Below are positions 9,281 to 18,571 of a stretch of DNA of 64,000 bases, one piece after another; position 1 is the first letter of the stretch, and each line of letters opens with the position of its first letter. The translations under genes were made by a program, and so were the position numbers. Source of the stretch: Streptomyces aurantiacus (lineage in GTDB: Bacteria; Actinomycetota; Actinomycetes; Streptomycetales; Streptomycetaceae); contig NZ_CP114283.1 of NCBI RefSeq assembly GCF_027107535.1, forward strand, positions 8,246,001 to 8,310,000, given 5' to 3'. The notes beneath the pieces were generated by a model that saw only the letters and a program-made list of their open reading frames with translations, made no database searches and was not told the origin of the DNA.

Positions 9281-12085
9281 ATGAAACAGCAGGGTGTGCA
9301 CCCCGAAGGCGCGGAGGGCACCTCTGAGGTTTCGTCGCGCCCCGATACCGGCGACGACACGGACGAGCGCCCTCCGGAGAGATCCGGGACGCCCGAGAAC
9401 CCGGACACGTCCCAGAAGAAGACGGACATGCGCAAGGAGAGCGGAGCCGAGGAGGCCGACTGCGCGGCCGACGACGCCCATGCCGAAGAGGTCGAGGGCG
9501 ACGAACCGCTGCTCCCCGCGCGCGTGCACCGTCCTTCCGACCTGATGCGTCTCCTGGTGGGCGTCCTCGCGGTCGCCCTGCTGCTGTCGATCGCCGCGTT
9601 CGCGCACGGTACGACGTCGGGGCTGGCGCAGGACATCAACAAGGGCACCGACGAGGCACCCGACCTGCTGATCAAGATCGCGGGGCTGGCGTCGAGCATC
9701 GCGATCCTTCTCGTACCGGTCGCCTTCGCCATCGAACGGCTGATCAAACGGGACGGGCTGCGGATCGCCGACGGTGTGCTGGCCGCGGTCCTCGCGCACG
9801 GTGTGACACTCGCCACCGACCTGTGGGTGGCCAAGGGCGCCCCGGACTCCATCCAGAAGGCGCTCACCCAGCCCTCCCCCGCCGACATCAACGCCCTGAC
9901 CGACCCGGTGCACGGCTATCTCGCGCCGGTCATCGCGTACATGACGGCCGTCGGCATGTCCCGGCGGCCGCGCTGGCGTGCGGTCCTGTGGGTGGTGCTG
10001 CTGCTCGACGCGTTCTCCATGCTGGTCACCGGCTACACGACACCCTTCTCGATCATCCTCACGGTGCTGATCGGCTGGAGCGTGGCCTACGGGACGCTGT
10101 ACGCGGTCGGCTCGCCGAACGTCCGGCCCACGGGGCGGACGCTGATGGCGGGTCTGCGGCACGTCGGCTTCCACCCGGTGAGTGCGGCCCGGGACGAGGC
10201 CCCGGAGGCCCCGGACGGGGACCGCGGCCGCCGGTACTTCGTGACACTCCAGGACGGTCCCCCACTGGACGTCACGGTGGTGGACCGGGAACAGCAGGCG
10301 CAGGGCTTCTTCTACCGCGTGTGGCGCCGTCTGACGCTGCGCGGCATCACCACGCGCCGCAGCCTCCAGTCACTGCGTCAGGCCCTGGAACAGGAGGCGC
10401 TCCTCGCGTACGCGGCCATCGCGGCCGGTGCCAACGCGCCGAAGCTGATCGCGACCTCCGAGCTCGGCCCGGACGCCGTGATGCTGGTCTACGAGCACAC
10501 CGGCGGACGCACCCTCGACTCGTTGGCGGACGAGGACATCACCGACGACCTGCTGCGTGATACCTGGCACCAGGTGCAGGCACTGCAGTCGCGGCGCATC
10601 GCGCACCGCAGACTGGCGGGTGACGCCATTCTGGTGGATCGTTCCGGCACGGTGATCCTCACGGACCTGCGCAACGGCGAGATCGCTGCGGGTGAGCTGC
10701 TGCTGCGCATGGACGTCGCCCAGCTGGTGACCACGCTCGGACTGCGGGTCGGCGCGGAGCGCGCGGTGGCCTCGGCCGTCGGCGTGCTCGGCCCGGACGC
10801 GGTCGCCGACTGCCTGCCCATGCTGCAGCCCATCGCGCTCACCCGCTCCCACCGCGCGACGCTGCGGAAGCTGGCCCGGGAGCGGTCGGAGCGTGAACGC
10901 GAGGCGGTCCTGGAGGCGTCCCGGCAGGCCAAACTGGTCCGCGCCGAGGAGCATGAGGCCACGCCCGAGGAGTCCAGGCGTCCGGTCCTCGAAAAGCCCG
11001 ACAAGAAGGCCGTACGCGCCGAGCAGCGGGCCGAGAAGCGGGCGATCGACGAGGCGTTGGAGGAGGCCCGCGAGGAGGATCTGCTCACTCAGATCCGCCA
11101 TCAGGTGCTGCTGATCAGGCCGCTGGCACCGGTCGAGCCGGCCCGGCTCGAGCGCGTCCGCCCGCGCACGCTGATCAGTTTCATCGCGGGCGCGTTCGGC
11201 GCGTACTTCCTGCTGACGCAGCTGACGCACATCGAGTTCGCGACGCTCTTCGACAACGCCGAGTGGGGCTGGGTCGCCGCGGCCGCCCTCTTCTCGATGC
11301 TGAGCTACTTCGCGGCGGCCATGAGCCTGCTGGGTTTCGTGCCCGAGCGGGTGCCGTTCATGCGGACCGTGGCGGCGCAGGTCGCGGGGTCCTTCGTGAA
11401 GATCGTGGCGCCGGCCGCGGTGGGCGGTGTCGCGCTCAACACGCGGTTCCTCCAGCGCGCGGGGGTGCGGCCGGGGCTCGCGGTGGCGAGTGTCGGCGCG
11501 TCGCAGCTGTTCGGGCTCGGCTGTCACATCCTGATGCTGCTCTCCTTCGGCTATCTGACCGGTACGGAGAAGACGCCCTCCTTGTCGCCGTCCCGGACGG
11601 TCATCGCCGGGCTGCTGACCGTCGCGGTCCTCGTCCTCGTGGTGACCTCGGTGCCGTTCCTGCGGAAATTCGTCGTCACGCGCGTGAGGTCGCTCTTCGC
11701 GGGTGTCGTGCCGCGCATGCTGGATGTGCTGCAGCGGCCGCAGAAGCTCCTCACCGGCATCGGCGGCATGCTCCTGCTGACGGCGTGCTTCGTGATGTGT
11801 CTCGACGCGTCGGTCCGGGCGTTCGGTACCGAGGGCATGCCCTCGCTCAGCATCGCCAGCGTCGCCGTGGTCTTCCTCGCCGGGAACGCGCTCGGCTCCG
11901 CGGCGCCCACCCCGGGCGGCGTGGGCGCGGTGGAGGCGACCCTCACGGTCGGTCTGATCGCCGTAGGGCTCCCCAGTGAGGTCGCGGCGCCCGCCGTGCT
12001 CCTGTACCGACTGCTCACGCTGTGGCTGCCCGTGCTGCCGGGATGGCTGTTCTTCAACCACCTGACGCGCAAGGGCGCGCTCTAG
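9281..12085 (+). CDS. Membrane protein: pseudokinase-like module fused to MprF/UPF0104-type flippase domain
   Basis: Large integral membrane protein of about 934 residues. A hydrophilic acidic N-terminus (about 80 aa) precedes several transmembrane helices, then a cytosolic kinase-like block (FVTLQDGPPLDVTVVDRE ... LVYEHTGGRTLDSLADE ... AHRRLAGDAILVDRSG ... VILTDLRNGE), then a charged linker and a C-terminal multi-helix domain of the UPF0104/lysylphosphatidylglycerol-synthase-TM family. In the kinase-like part the expected HxDLxxxN and DFG are HRRLAGDA and DLR, so it is probably catalytically dead. No aminoacyl-transferase domain is present, so this is not a full MprF. A lipid or polyprenol-linked substrate flippase role is inferred only from the family. 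Start at ATG 9281 after a weak purine-rich site; GTG 9257 in frame is an alternative. Transcribed away from the ATL gene. Confidence 0.8.
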   Translation: MKQQGVHPEGAEGTSEVSSRPDTGDDTDERPPERSGTPENPDTSQKKTDMRKESGAEEADCAADDAHAEEVEGDEPLLPARVHRPSDLMRLLVGVLAVALLLSIAAFAHGTTSGLAQDINKGTDEAPDLLIKIAGLASSIAILLVPVAFAIERLIKRDGLRIADGVLAAVLAHGVTLATDLWVAKGAPDSIQKALTQPSPADINALTDPVHGYLAPVIAYMTAVGMSRRPRWRAVLWVVLLLDAFSMLVTGYTTPFSIILTVLIGWSVAYGTLYAVGSPNVRPTGRTLMAGLRHVGFHPVSAARDEAPEAPDGDRGRRYFVTLQDGPPLDVTVVDREQQAQGFFYRVWRRLTLRGITTRRSLQSLRQALEQEALLAYAAIAAGANAPKLIATSELGPDAVMLVYEHTGGRTLDSLADEDITDDLLRDTWHQVQALQSRRIAHRRLAGDAILVDRSGTVILTDLRNGEIAAGELLLRMDVAQLVTTLGLRVGAERAVASAVGVLGPDAVADCLPMLQPIALTRSHRATLRKLARERSEREREAVLEASRQAKLVRAEEHEATPEESRRPVLEKPDKKAVRAEQRAEKRAIDEALEEAREEDLLTQIRHQVLLIRPLAPVEPARLERVRPRTLISFIAGAFGAYFLLTQLTHIEFATLFDNAEWGWVAAAALFSMLSYFAAAMSLLGFVPERVPFMRTVAAQVAGSFVKIVAPAAVGGVALNTRFLQRAGVRPGLAVASVGASQLFGLGCHILMLLSFGYLTGTEKTPSLSPSRTVIAGLLTVAVLVLVVTSVPFLRKFVVTRVRSLFAGVVPRMLDVLQRPQKLLTGIGGMLLLTACFVMCLDASVRAFGTEGMPSLSIASVAVVFLAGNALGSAAPTPGGVGAVEATLTVGLIAVGLPSEVAAPAVLLYRLLTLWLPVLPGWLFFNHLTRKGAL

Positions 12086-12159
12086 GGGCGGACGCGGGGT
12101 CCTCACCCGCACGGCCCGCGCCCCGAGCGGCCCGTGCCGGGCGACCTCAGGATGGGGTC

Positions 12160-13710
12160 ATGCCGAACCCTTCCACGCCGCGTGCCACAGCCCTGACCGC
12201 CACCGCCCTCCTGTTGTTCGCGGCCCTCGCCGGATGCGGAGACGACGGTGGCTCGAAGGACGTGGACCTGTCGGCGCAGAAGCTCAGCTGGAAGGACTGC
12301 CCGGAACCGTCCGCGTCCGAGGGCGGCGGCGAGGCCCCCTCGCCGCTGCCGGACGGCGACACGTGGAAGTGCGCGACGCTGAAGGCGCCCCTCGACTGGG
12401 ACGAGCCCAGGGGCGACACCATCGAACTCGCACTGATCCGTGCGCAGGCCGGCGGTGCGAAGGACGAACGCATCGGTTCGCTGCTCTTCAACTTCGGTGG
12501 TCCCGGCGGTTCGGGCGTGATCACGCTCCCCGCGTTCGGCCAGGACTACGAGCAGCTGCGCACCCGCTACGACCTGGTCAGTTTCGACCCGCGCGGCGTC
12601 GGCCGCAGTGCCGGCGTGACGTGCGAGGACAGCGAACAGCTCGACGAGTACTTCCATCAGGACGCCACCCCGGACGACGACGCCGAGCAGCGGACACTCC
12701 TGGCCAGCACGAAGGAGTTCAACGAGGCCTGTGAGGAGAACTCCGGGAAGGTCCTCCCGCACGTGCGCACCACGGACGCGGCCCGCGACCTGGATCTGAT
12801 GCGCCAGGTCCTCGGCGACGACAAGCTGCACTACTTCGGCATCTCGTACGGCACCGAACTGGGCGGCGTGTACGCGCACCTGTTCCCCAAGAAGGTGGGG
12901 AGGGCCGTCTTCGACGCGGTCGTGGACCCGACACAGAACGCGGAGCAGGGGTCTCTGGGGCAGGCCAGGGGCTTCCAGCTCGCACTGGACAACTTCGCCG
13001 AGGACTGCACCTCGAAGCCCGAGGAGTGCCCGATCGGCGACAGTGCGCAGGACGTGAAGGACCGGATCGCCAAGCTGCTGAAGGACCTCGACCGCCGGCC
13101 GATTCCGGGGAACTTCCCCCGCCAGCTCACCCAGACCGCTGCCACCAGCGGCATCCTTCAGGCCCTGTACTCCCAGGACTTCTGGGAGTTCCTCACCGAA
13201 GGGCTCCAGCAGGCGTACGACGGTGACGGCAGGAATCTGATGTTGCTGTCCGACTCGATGAACGGGCGCAATCAGGACGGCGAGTACAGCAACATCAGCG
13301 CCGCCAACATCTCCGTCAACTGTGCGGACGACGAACCGCGGTACACCTCCGCCGACGTGCGGGCGAAGCTCCCGGAGTTCCGAGAGGCCTCTGCGCTCTT
13401 CGGTGACTATCTGGCGTGGGGCATGGTCGGCTGCACCGACTGGGCCGTGGCGGGCGCCGCCGACCACCCTGACGTGAGCGCGCCCGGCTCGGCCCCGATC
13501 CTCGTGGTCGGCAACACCGGCGACCCGGCGACCCCGTACGAGGGCGCCCGCAAAATGGCGCAAGCGCTGGGCAGGGGTGTCGGTGTCGAGCTGACGTACA
13601 AGGGGCAGGGGCACGGTGCGTACGACAGCGGAAACAAGTGCGTGCGCGACGCGGTGAACGGCTATCTGCTGAACGGCAAGGTCCCGTCGAACGGCACGAT
13701 CTGCTCCTGA
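12160..13710 (+). CDS. Lipoprotein alpha/beta-hydrolase, tripeptidyl-aminopeptidase-like (copy 1)
   Basis: Secreted, lipid-anchored serine peptidase of the S33/Tap type, resembling the mycelium-associated SlpD/SlpE proteinases described in Streptomyces lividans. Starting at ATG 12160 it has a 24-residue signal with lipobox LAGC (MPNPSTPRATALTATALLLF then AALAGC). Oxyanion region FNFGGPGGSG, nucleophile GISYGTELGG, acidic residue in VVGNTGDPATPYEGA, and catalytic His in GQGHGAYDSG are all intact. 516 residues, usual size. It is followed 255 bp later by a close paralogue in the same orientation, indicating tandem duplication; the region carrying GISYGTELGGVYAHLFPKK is nearly identical. It probably trims peptides from the N-terminus outside the cell. 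Start is supported by the signal peptide; upstream frame lacks one. Confidence 0.9.
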   Translation: MPNPSTPRATALTATALLLFAALAGCGDDGGSKDVDLSAQKLSWKDCPEPSASEGGGEAPSPLPDGDTWKCATLKAPLDWDEPRGDTIELALIRAQAGGAKDERIGSLLFNFGGPGGSGVITLPAFGQDYEQLRTRYDLVSFDPRGVGRSAGVTCEDSEQLDEYFHQDATPDDDAEQRTLLASTKEFNEACEENSGKVLPHVRTTDAARDLDLMRQVLGDDKLHYFGISYGTELGGVYAHLFPKKVGRAVFDAVVDPTQNAEQGSLGQARGFQLALDNFAEDCTSKPEECPIGDSAQDVKDRIAKLLKDLDRRPIPGNFPRQLTQTAATSGILQALYSQDFWEFLTEGLQQAYDGDGRNLMLLSDSMNGRNQDGEYSNISAANISVNCADDEPRYTSADVRAKLPEFREASALFGDYLAWGMVGCTDWAVAGAADHPDVSAPGSAPILVVGNTGDPATPYEGARKMAQALGRGVGVELTYKGQGHGAYDSGNKCVRDAVNGYLLNGKVPSNGTICS

Positions 13711-13965
13711 GAAGGCCGGGGCTGCTGCCGGAAAAGAGGGCCGGAGTCCCGTCGTTGAGAAGGGCCGGGCCCCGCTCGTGGTGAACACCGGGCCGGGTGG
13801 CGAGCAGACCTGGTCCAGGACACCGCATTGCCGGATCGGACTCGCAAATCTCCAGGTCAGACGGTTATCCACAGGGCTCCGCAGGGGCTCACGGACATCT
13901 GCCTACTATGGCCTGACTGTCATCCGCGACATCCGGCGGACGACGATGCGAGGGGGGAAGTGTTC

Positions 13966-15513
13966 ATGGCGCGTATCCCAGGGTGGACGGCACTGGCTGC
14001 CGCCGCGTTGCTGGTGGCCGGCTGCAGCGGCTCGTCCGGGGACGACGAGGAGAGCAAGGACGACGGCCGGCCGCCGGCCTCGGCCCCCTCCTCCGAGACG
14101 ATGCCGGGTCTGCCCGCCTCGCTCACCTCGCAGAAGCTCGACTGGAACAGCTGCAAGGCCACGGCGACCGGTCCCGCGCCCGGCGGGGACTGGCGGTGCG
14201 CGACGCTCAAGGTGCCGCTGGACTGGGCGAAGCCGAAGGGCGAGACCATCGGTCTGGCCCTGATCCGCAGTGAGTCGAGCGGCTCCTCGGACGACCGCAT
14301 CGGCTCGCTGCTGTTCAACTTCGGCGGCCCCGGCGGCTCGGGCGTCGATTATCTGCCTCCGTACGGACCGACGTTCGCGAAGCTCCACGAGCGGTACGAC
14401 CTGGTCAGCTGGGACCCCCGCGGTGTCTCCGCCAGCGAGGGCGTGCGCTGCCGCAACGACAAGGCGATCCAGGCAGCGGAGTCGGTCGACACCACGCCGG
14501 ACACCTCCGCCGAGGAAACCGCATTTTTGAAGGACGCCGCCGACTTCGGCAAGGGCTGCGAGAAGTCGGCGGGCAAGCTTCTGGCTCATGTCTCGACAAC
14601 CGACACGGCCCGGGACATGGATCTGATGCGGCATGTCCTCGGTGACGCGAAGACGCACTACTTCGGCATCTCGTACGGCACCGAGCTGGGTGGCGTGTAC
14701 GCGCACCTGTTCCCGAAGAACGTGGGCCGGCTGGTCCTGGACGCGGTCGTCGACCCGAGCGCGGGCACGGTCGGCCACGCGGAGAACCAGGCCAGGGGCT
14801 TCCAGCGCGCTCTGGAGGACTACCTCAAGTCCACGGGTCAGGACCCCGAGGAGGGCTCACGAAAGATCGCGGACCTGCTGAAGCGGATCGACTCCGAGCC
14901 GCTGCCGACATCGGGCGGCCGCGACCTCACACAGCAGCTGGCCCTCACGGGCATCGTCTACCCGCTCTACAGCAAGTCGTCCTGGCCCGCCCTCACCGGC
15001 GCGCTCGAGGCCGCCGAGGACGGCGACGGTACGGAACTGCTCGCGCAGGCCGACAGCTACAACGACCGTGACGCCTCGGGCCGCTACGGCACGACCACGC
15101 ATTCCCAACGGGTCATATCGTGCTTGGACGACAAGGAGCGGCCGACCCCCGCGGAGGCGAAGGCGCGGCTCTCCGAGTTCCGGAAGATCTCCCCCGTGTT
15201 CGGGGACTCGATGGGCTGGGACACGGCCGGCTGGTGCCACGGCTGGCCGGTGGCCGGGCAGCACGAGACTCCCGAGGTGAGTGCGCCGGGCGCGGAGCCC
15301 GTCCTGGTGGTGGGCAACACCGGCGACCCGGCGACGCCGTACGAGGGGGCTCGCAAGATGGCGGACGAGCTGGGCAAGGGCGTCGGCGTGCAGCTCACCT
15401 GGAAGGGCGAGGGGCACGGGGCGTACGGGAGCGGGAGCGACTGCGTCGACAGCGCGGTGGACGACTACCTGCTGGACGGCAAGGTGCCGCAGGACGGCAA
15501 GATCTGCGAGTAG
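13966..15513 (+). CDS. Lipoprotein alpha/beta-hydrolase, tripeptidyl-aminopeptidase-like (copy 2)
   Basis: Paralogue of the preceding gene, 515 residues, with lipoprotein signal ending VAGC (MARIPGWTALAAAALLVAGC). Catalytic features match copy 1: FNFGGPGGSG, GISYGTELGG, VVGNTGDPATPYEGA and GEGHGAYGSG. Start ATG 13966 sits 5-6 nt after a strong AGGGGGGAA site; GTG 13960 is too close to it. The 255 bp between the copies are AT-richer just upstream (near TACTAT at 13904), so copy 2 may have its own promoter. Substrate loops differ: copy 1 carries extra Cys pairs (CTSKPEEC) absent here, suggesting altered specificity or stability. Together the two genes match the SlpD/SlpE type; which is which cannot be decided from sequence alone. 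Confidence 0.9.
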   Translation: MARIPGWTALAAAALLVAGCSGSSGDDEESKDDGRPPASAPSSETMPGLPASLTSQKLDWNSCKATATGPAPGGDWRCATLKVPLDWAKPKGETIGLALIRSESSGSSDDRIGSLLFNFGGPGGSGVDYLPPYGPTFAKLHERYDLVSWDPRGVSASEGVRCRNDKAIQAAESVDTTPDTSAEETAFLKDAADFGKGCEKSAGKLLAHVSTTDTARDMDLMRHVLGDAKTHYFGISYGTELGGVYAHLFPKNVGRLVLDAVVDPSAGTVGHAENQARGFQRALEDYLKSTGQDPEEGSRKIADLLKRIDSEPLPTSGGRDLTQQLALTGIVYPLYSKSSWPALTGALEAAEDGDGTELLAQADSYNDRDASGRYGTTTHSQRVISCLDDKERPTPAEAKARLSEFRKISPVFGDSMGWDTAGWCHGWPVAGQHETPEVSAPGAEPVLVVGNTGDPATPYEGARKMADELGKGVGVQLTWKGEGHGAYGSGSDCVDSAVDDYLLDGKVPQDGKICE

Positions 15514-15546
15514 CGGCCCGGGCGGTCCCGGTCCGGGCAGCGGAAA

Positions 15547-15575
15547 GGGGCCCGGCACACATGGTGCCGAGCCCC
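15547..15575. terminator. Bidirectional hairpin terminator
   Basis: A 12-bp inverted repeat with one mismatch (GGGGCCCGGCAC / GTGCCGAGCCCC) lies between the convergent peptidase gene (stop 15513) and moeZ (stop 15633), so it can serve both transcripts. Confidence 0.75.
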
Positions 15576-15632
15576 TCCTCCGAAGCAGGCGTACGTCCGG
15601 TACACCGGCTTCTGTCGGTACACAGGCTTCCG

Positions 15633-16811
15633 CTAGTACACCGGCTTCTGCGGTTCGATCTGGTTGACCCAGCCGATCACGCCGCCGCCCACGTGCACGG
15701 CGTCCGAGAATCCGGCCGACTTGAGGACCGCGAGGACCTCCGCGCTACGGACACCCGTCTTGCAGTGCAGGACGATCTTCTTGTCCTGCGGCAGGGTCGC
15801 CAGAGCGGTGCCCATGAGGAACTCGTTCTTCGGGATCAGCTTGGCGCCGGGGATCGAGACGATCTCGTACTCGTTGATCTCGCGGACGTCGATGATCTCG
15901 ATGTTCTCGCCGTCGTCGATCCACTCCTTGAGCTGCTTGGGAGTGATCGTCGCGCCGGCGGCCGCTTCCTGGGCCTCCTCGGACACGACGCCGCAGAAGG
16001 CCTCGTAGTCGATGAGCTCGGTGACGGTGGGGTTCTCGCCGCAGACCGCGCAGTTCGGGTCCTTGCGGACCTTGACCTGGCGGTACTGCATCTCCAGGGC
16101 GTCGTAGATCATCAGGCGGCCGACGAGCGGCTCCCCGATGCCCGCGAGGAGCTTAATGGCCTCGTTGACCTGGATGGAGCCGATGGACGCGCACAGCACG
16201 CCCAGGACGCCGCCCTCGGCGCAGGAGGGGACCATGCCCGGGGGCGGGGGCTCCGGGTAGAGGCAGCGGTAGCACGGACCGTGCTCGGACCAGAAGACGG
16301 AGGCCTGGCCGTCGAAGCGGTAGATCGAGCCCCAGACGTACGGCTTGTTGAGCAGCACGCACGCGTCGTTGACCAGGTAGCGGGTCGCGAAGTTGTCCGT
16401 GCCGTCGACGATCAGGTCGTACTGGCTGAAGATGTCCATCACGTTCTCGGCCTCGAGCCGCTCTTCGTGAAGGACCACGTTCACGTAAGGGTTGATGCCC
16501 AGCACGCTGTCGCGGGCGGACTCGGCCTTGGAGCGGCCGATGTCAGCCTGGCTGTGGATGATCTGGCGCTGCAGGTTCGACTCGTCGACCTCGTCGAACT
16601 CCACGATGCCGAGCGTGCCCACGCCCGCGGCGGCCAGGTACATCAGCGCCGGCGAGCCCAGACCGCCGGCGCCTACAGCGAGCACCTTGGCGTTCTTCAG
16701 CCGCTTCTGCCCGTCCATGCCCACGTCGGGGATGATCAGGTGGCGGGAGTACCTGCGGACCTCGTCTACGGTGAGCTCAGCAGCTGGCTCGACCAGGGGT
16801 GGCAGCGACAC
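15633..16811 (-). CDS. moeZ: MoeZ/MoeB adenylyltransferase-sulfurtransferase
   Basis: Activates the C-terminus of ubiquitin-like sulfur-carrier proteins (MoaD, CysO, ThiS type) by adenylation and passes sulfur from a C-terminal rhodanese domain, serving molybdopterin, cysteine and thiolated secondary-metabolite synthesis. ThiF/MoeB domain about residues 15-250 with the ATP loop GAGGLGSP, the Arg-rich RQIIHSQADIGRSK stretch and two zinc-binding CxxC pairs (CYRC, CAVC). Rhodanese domain about residues 285-390 with the active-site loop HCKTGVRS. 392 residues, normal for the fused actinobacterial form. Start is GTG 16811, ACGGAGTCCCC just upstream. It follows the spherulin-4-like gene after 63 bp on the same strand and may be read from the same transcript, although functionally unrelated. 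M. tuberculosis Rv3206c is the positional equivalent. Confidence 0.95.
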   Translation of the reverse strand: MSLPPLVEPAAELTVDEVRRYSRHLIIPDVGMDGQKRLKNAKVLAVGAGGLGSPALMYLAAAGVGTLGIVEFDEVDESNLQRQIIHSQADIGRSKAESARDSVLGINPYVNVVLHEERLEAENVMDIFSQYDLIVDGTDNFATRYLVNDACVLLNKPYVWGSIYRFDGQASVFWSEHGPCYRCLYPEPPPPGMVPSCAEGGVLGVLCASIGSIQVNEAIKLLAGIGEPLVGRLMIYDALEMQYRQVKVRKDPNCAVCGENPTVTELIDYEAFCGVVSEEAQEAAAGATITPKQLKEWIDDGENIEIIDVREINEYEIVSIPGAKLIPKNEFLMGTALATLPQDKKIVLHCKTGVRSAEVLAVLKSAGFSDAVHVGGGVIGWVNQIEPQKPVY

Positions 16812-16874
16812 GGGGACTCCGTTGGTCGGTCAATCACTACAGTTGTTCTCCCCGTAACACTGCCACGCCCTTCT

Positions 16875-17624
16875 TCATTCCGAGACACCCGTTCCGATCC
16901 GCGAGACGATCTCGTCCCAGTAGCCGGGCAGGCTCTCCCAGGGGTCGGCCGAACCTCCGCGATCCGTGCGGTCGGTGAAGTAGATCGTCGATGCGCCCTG
17001 CCAGCGGGCGATGCGCAGAGCCTCGTCGAGATGACCCCTGGGCATGCCGTGCACGAAGTGGCAGAAGCGGTCGGGCGGGTATTCGGCGGTCCACTCCGCC
17101 ACCTGCGACCAGCGGTAGTCGCTCCAGGGCCCGGCGAAGGTCACCAACTGGTCGGCGGCCTCGGCGTAGCCGGGATACGGGTGGGTGCCGTGGCCGAGGA
17201 CGATGTGGCCTCCGCCGATGAGGGCCCGCAGGGTGTCGGTGGTGCGCCGGATCTCCGGAAGTGCTGTCCGCTCTGTGGGACAGCGGTCCAGAAGGAAGCC
17301 GTCGACCTGGTACCAGTCGCGGTAGCGGTGTGCGTCGGAGACGAGTTCACCAAAGGGGCGGGCGCCGTACGTGACATCCAGGTGGCCGAGTACACGGATG
17401 CCCGCGTTGCGCAGACGTCCGGCGGCTTCCAGACAGTGTGGGTCGGGGCGCGCACCGGGGCCGTCGGAGACGTTCAGGACGACCCAGTGCAAGGGGGTTC
17501 CGGGGCGGGTGAGTTCGCCCCATTCGACGGGGGCGACCAGGGGGTGGGCGTAGCCGGGGACACCGAAGCCGATCCTCAGGTCCGTGCTCGCGGTGCCTGC
17601 CGTGGTGCTGGTCAGATGCGGCAT
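16875..17624 (-). CDS. Spherulin-4 family protein (GH135-like)
   Basis: 249 residues of the spherulation-specific family 4 type: a TIM-barrel-like sequence starting IGFGVPGYAHPLVAPVEW, followed by WVVLNVSDGPG, VLGHLDVTYGARPF, YQVDGFLLDRCP and IVLGHGTHPYPGY, which match the conserved strands with acidic residues. The founding GH135 member, fungal Sph3, cleaves galactosamine-containing polysaccharide; whether this bacterial protein is active is not known. The conserved D (VDGFLLD) is retained. No signal peptide is visible, so an intracellular place or a non-classical route must be assumed. ATG 17624 overlaps the end of the upstream epimerase gene by 13 bp, showing tight translational coupling. 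With the epimerase, membrane protein and PelF-like glycosyltransferase it forms a probable polysaccharide cassette. Confidence 0.78.
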   Translation of the reverse strand: MPHLTSTTAGTASTDLRIGFGVPGYAHPLVAPVEWGELTRPGTPLHWVVLNVSDGPGARPDPHCLEAAGRLRNAGIRVLGHLDVTYGARPFGELVSDAHRYRDWYQVDGFLLDRCPTERTALPEIRRTTDTLRALIGGGHIVLGHGTHPYPGYAEAADQLVTFAGPWSDYRWSQVAEWTAEYPPDRFCHFVHGMPRGHLDEALRIARWQGASTIYFTDRTDRGGSADPWESLPGYWDEIVSRIGTGVSE

Positions 17625-18571
17625 GCCGCCTCCATCCAGATGTCGGCGAGGGATTCCTCGAGGTTGATCCGGGGCCGCCAGCCGAGCCGGTCGCGTGCGG
17701 TGCGCACGTCGGCCTGCTGCCAGCTGCCGCAGCCGTCCGGGTACGGGTACGCGGCCGGGGCCGTGTGCTCCGGTTCGGAGCGGGGGTGGCCGATGGACGG
17801 CCTGGTGGGGCCCGGAGGCGCGTCGAGTTCGTGGAGGGCTCCGCCGTATCCGGCGACGCGGGCGAGGACGGAGGCGGCGTCCCGCAGGCGTACGGCACGG
17901 CCGGATCCGATGTTGATGACGCCCTGCGCGGCGGAGAGGGAGGCGGCGTGGACGGCGCGGGCGACGTCACGTACGTCGATGAAATCGCGTTGGACGCCGA
18001 GGCCGGCGAGTTTGAGTTCGCCGTCGCCGGACTGCATGGCGCGGCGCATGGCCTCGGCGAGGCGTCCGAGCGGGGAGCCCGCCGGGGTGCCGGGTCCTGC
18101 GGGCGAGAACACCCGCAGGACGACGGCGTCCAGGCCGGATCCGAGGACCAGCTCGGTCGCGGCGAGCTTGCTGACGCCGTACGGGCCGCCGGGGCGGGGC
18201 ACGGCGTCCTCGGCCGTGGAGGATCCGGGCTGGCTGGGGCCGTACTCCGCGCCGCAGCCGATCTGTACGAGGCGTGCGCCGCAGCCGCTGCGGCGCAGGG
18301 CCTCGCAGACGGTGGCGACGGCTACGGTGTTGTGCCGGGTGAGCTCGCGGGCGCCGCCGCGGGTGGCACCGGCGCAGTTGACGACGACCCCGGGGTGCAC
18401 CGCGTCCAGGAAGCGGGTGAGCGCTCCGGGGCTGCCGCTGGCGAGGTCGAAGCGCACGTCCGCGTCGTCGCCCCGGCCGAGCGCGGTGAGCTGCACGGCC
18501 GGGTCGGCGAGGAGGCGGTCGGCGACGAACCGGCCCAGGTATCCGTTGGCTCCGATCAGCAGCACCCTCAT
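17612..18571 (-). CDS. NAD-dependent epimerase/dehydratase (extended SDR)
   Basis: 319-residue extended short-chain dehydrogenase of the sugar-nucleotide epimerase type. The N-terminal dinucleotide motif is GANGYLG (residues 7-13) and the catalytic YxxxK is present as YGVSK, with VNCAGATRGG supplying the Ser/Thr-side loop. Family members convert the sugar part of UDP- or dTDP-sugars; the exact sugar cannot be told. The ATG 18571 overlaps the stop of a 15-codon leader reading frame (ATGA) and its own stop overlaps the spherulin-4 gene, so expression is coupled on both sides. The Pel pathway of Gram-negatives uses a UDP-GlcNAc C4-epimerase for galactosamine supply; a comparable role is an inference. 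Confidence 0.87.
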   Translation of the reverse strand: MRVLLIGANGYLGRFVADRLLADPAVQLTALGRGDDADVRFDLASGSPGALTRFLDAVHPGVVVNCAGATRGGARELTRHNTVAVATVCEALRRSGCGARLVQIGCGAEYGPSQPGSSTAEDAVPRPGGPYGVSKLAATELVLGSGLDAVVLRVFSPAGPGTPAGSPLGRLAEAMRRAMQSGDGELKLAGLGVQRDFIDVRDVARAVHAASLSAAQGVINIGSGRAVRLRDAASVLARVAGYGGALHELDAPPGPTRPSIGHPRSEPEHTAPAAYPYPDGCGSWQQADVRTARDRLGWRPRINLEESLADIWMEAACRI

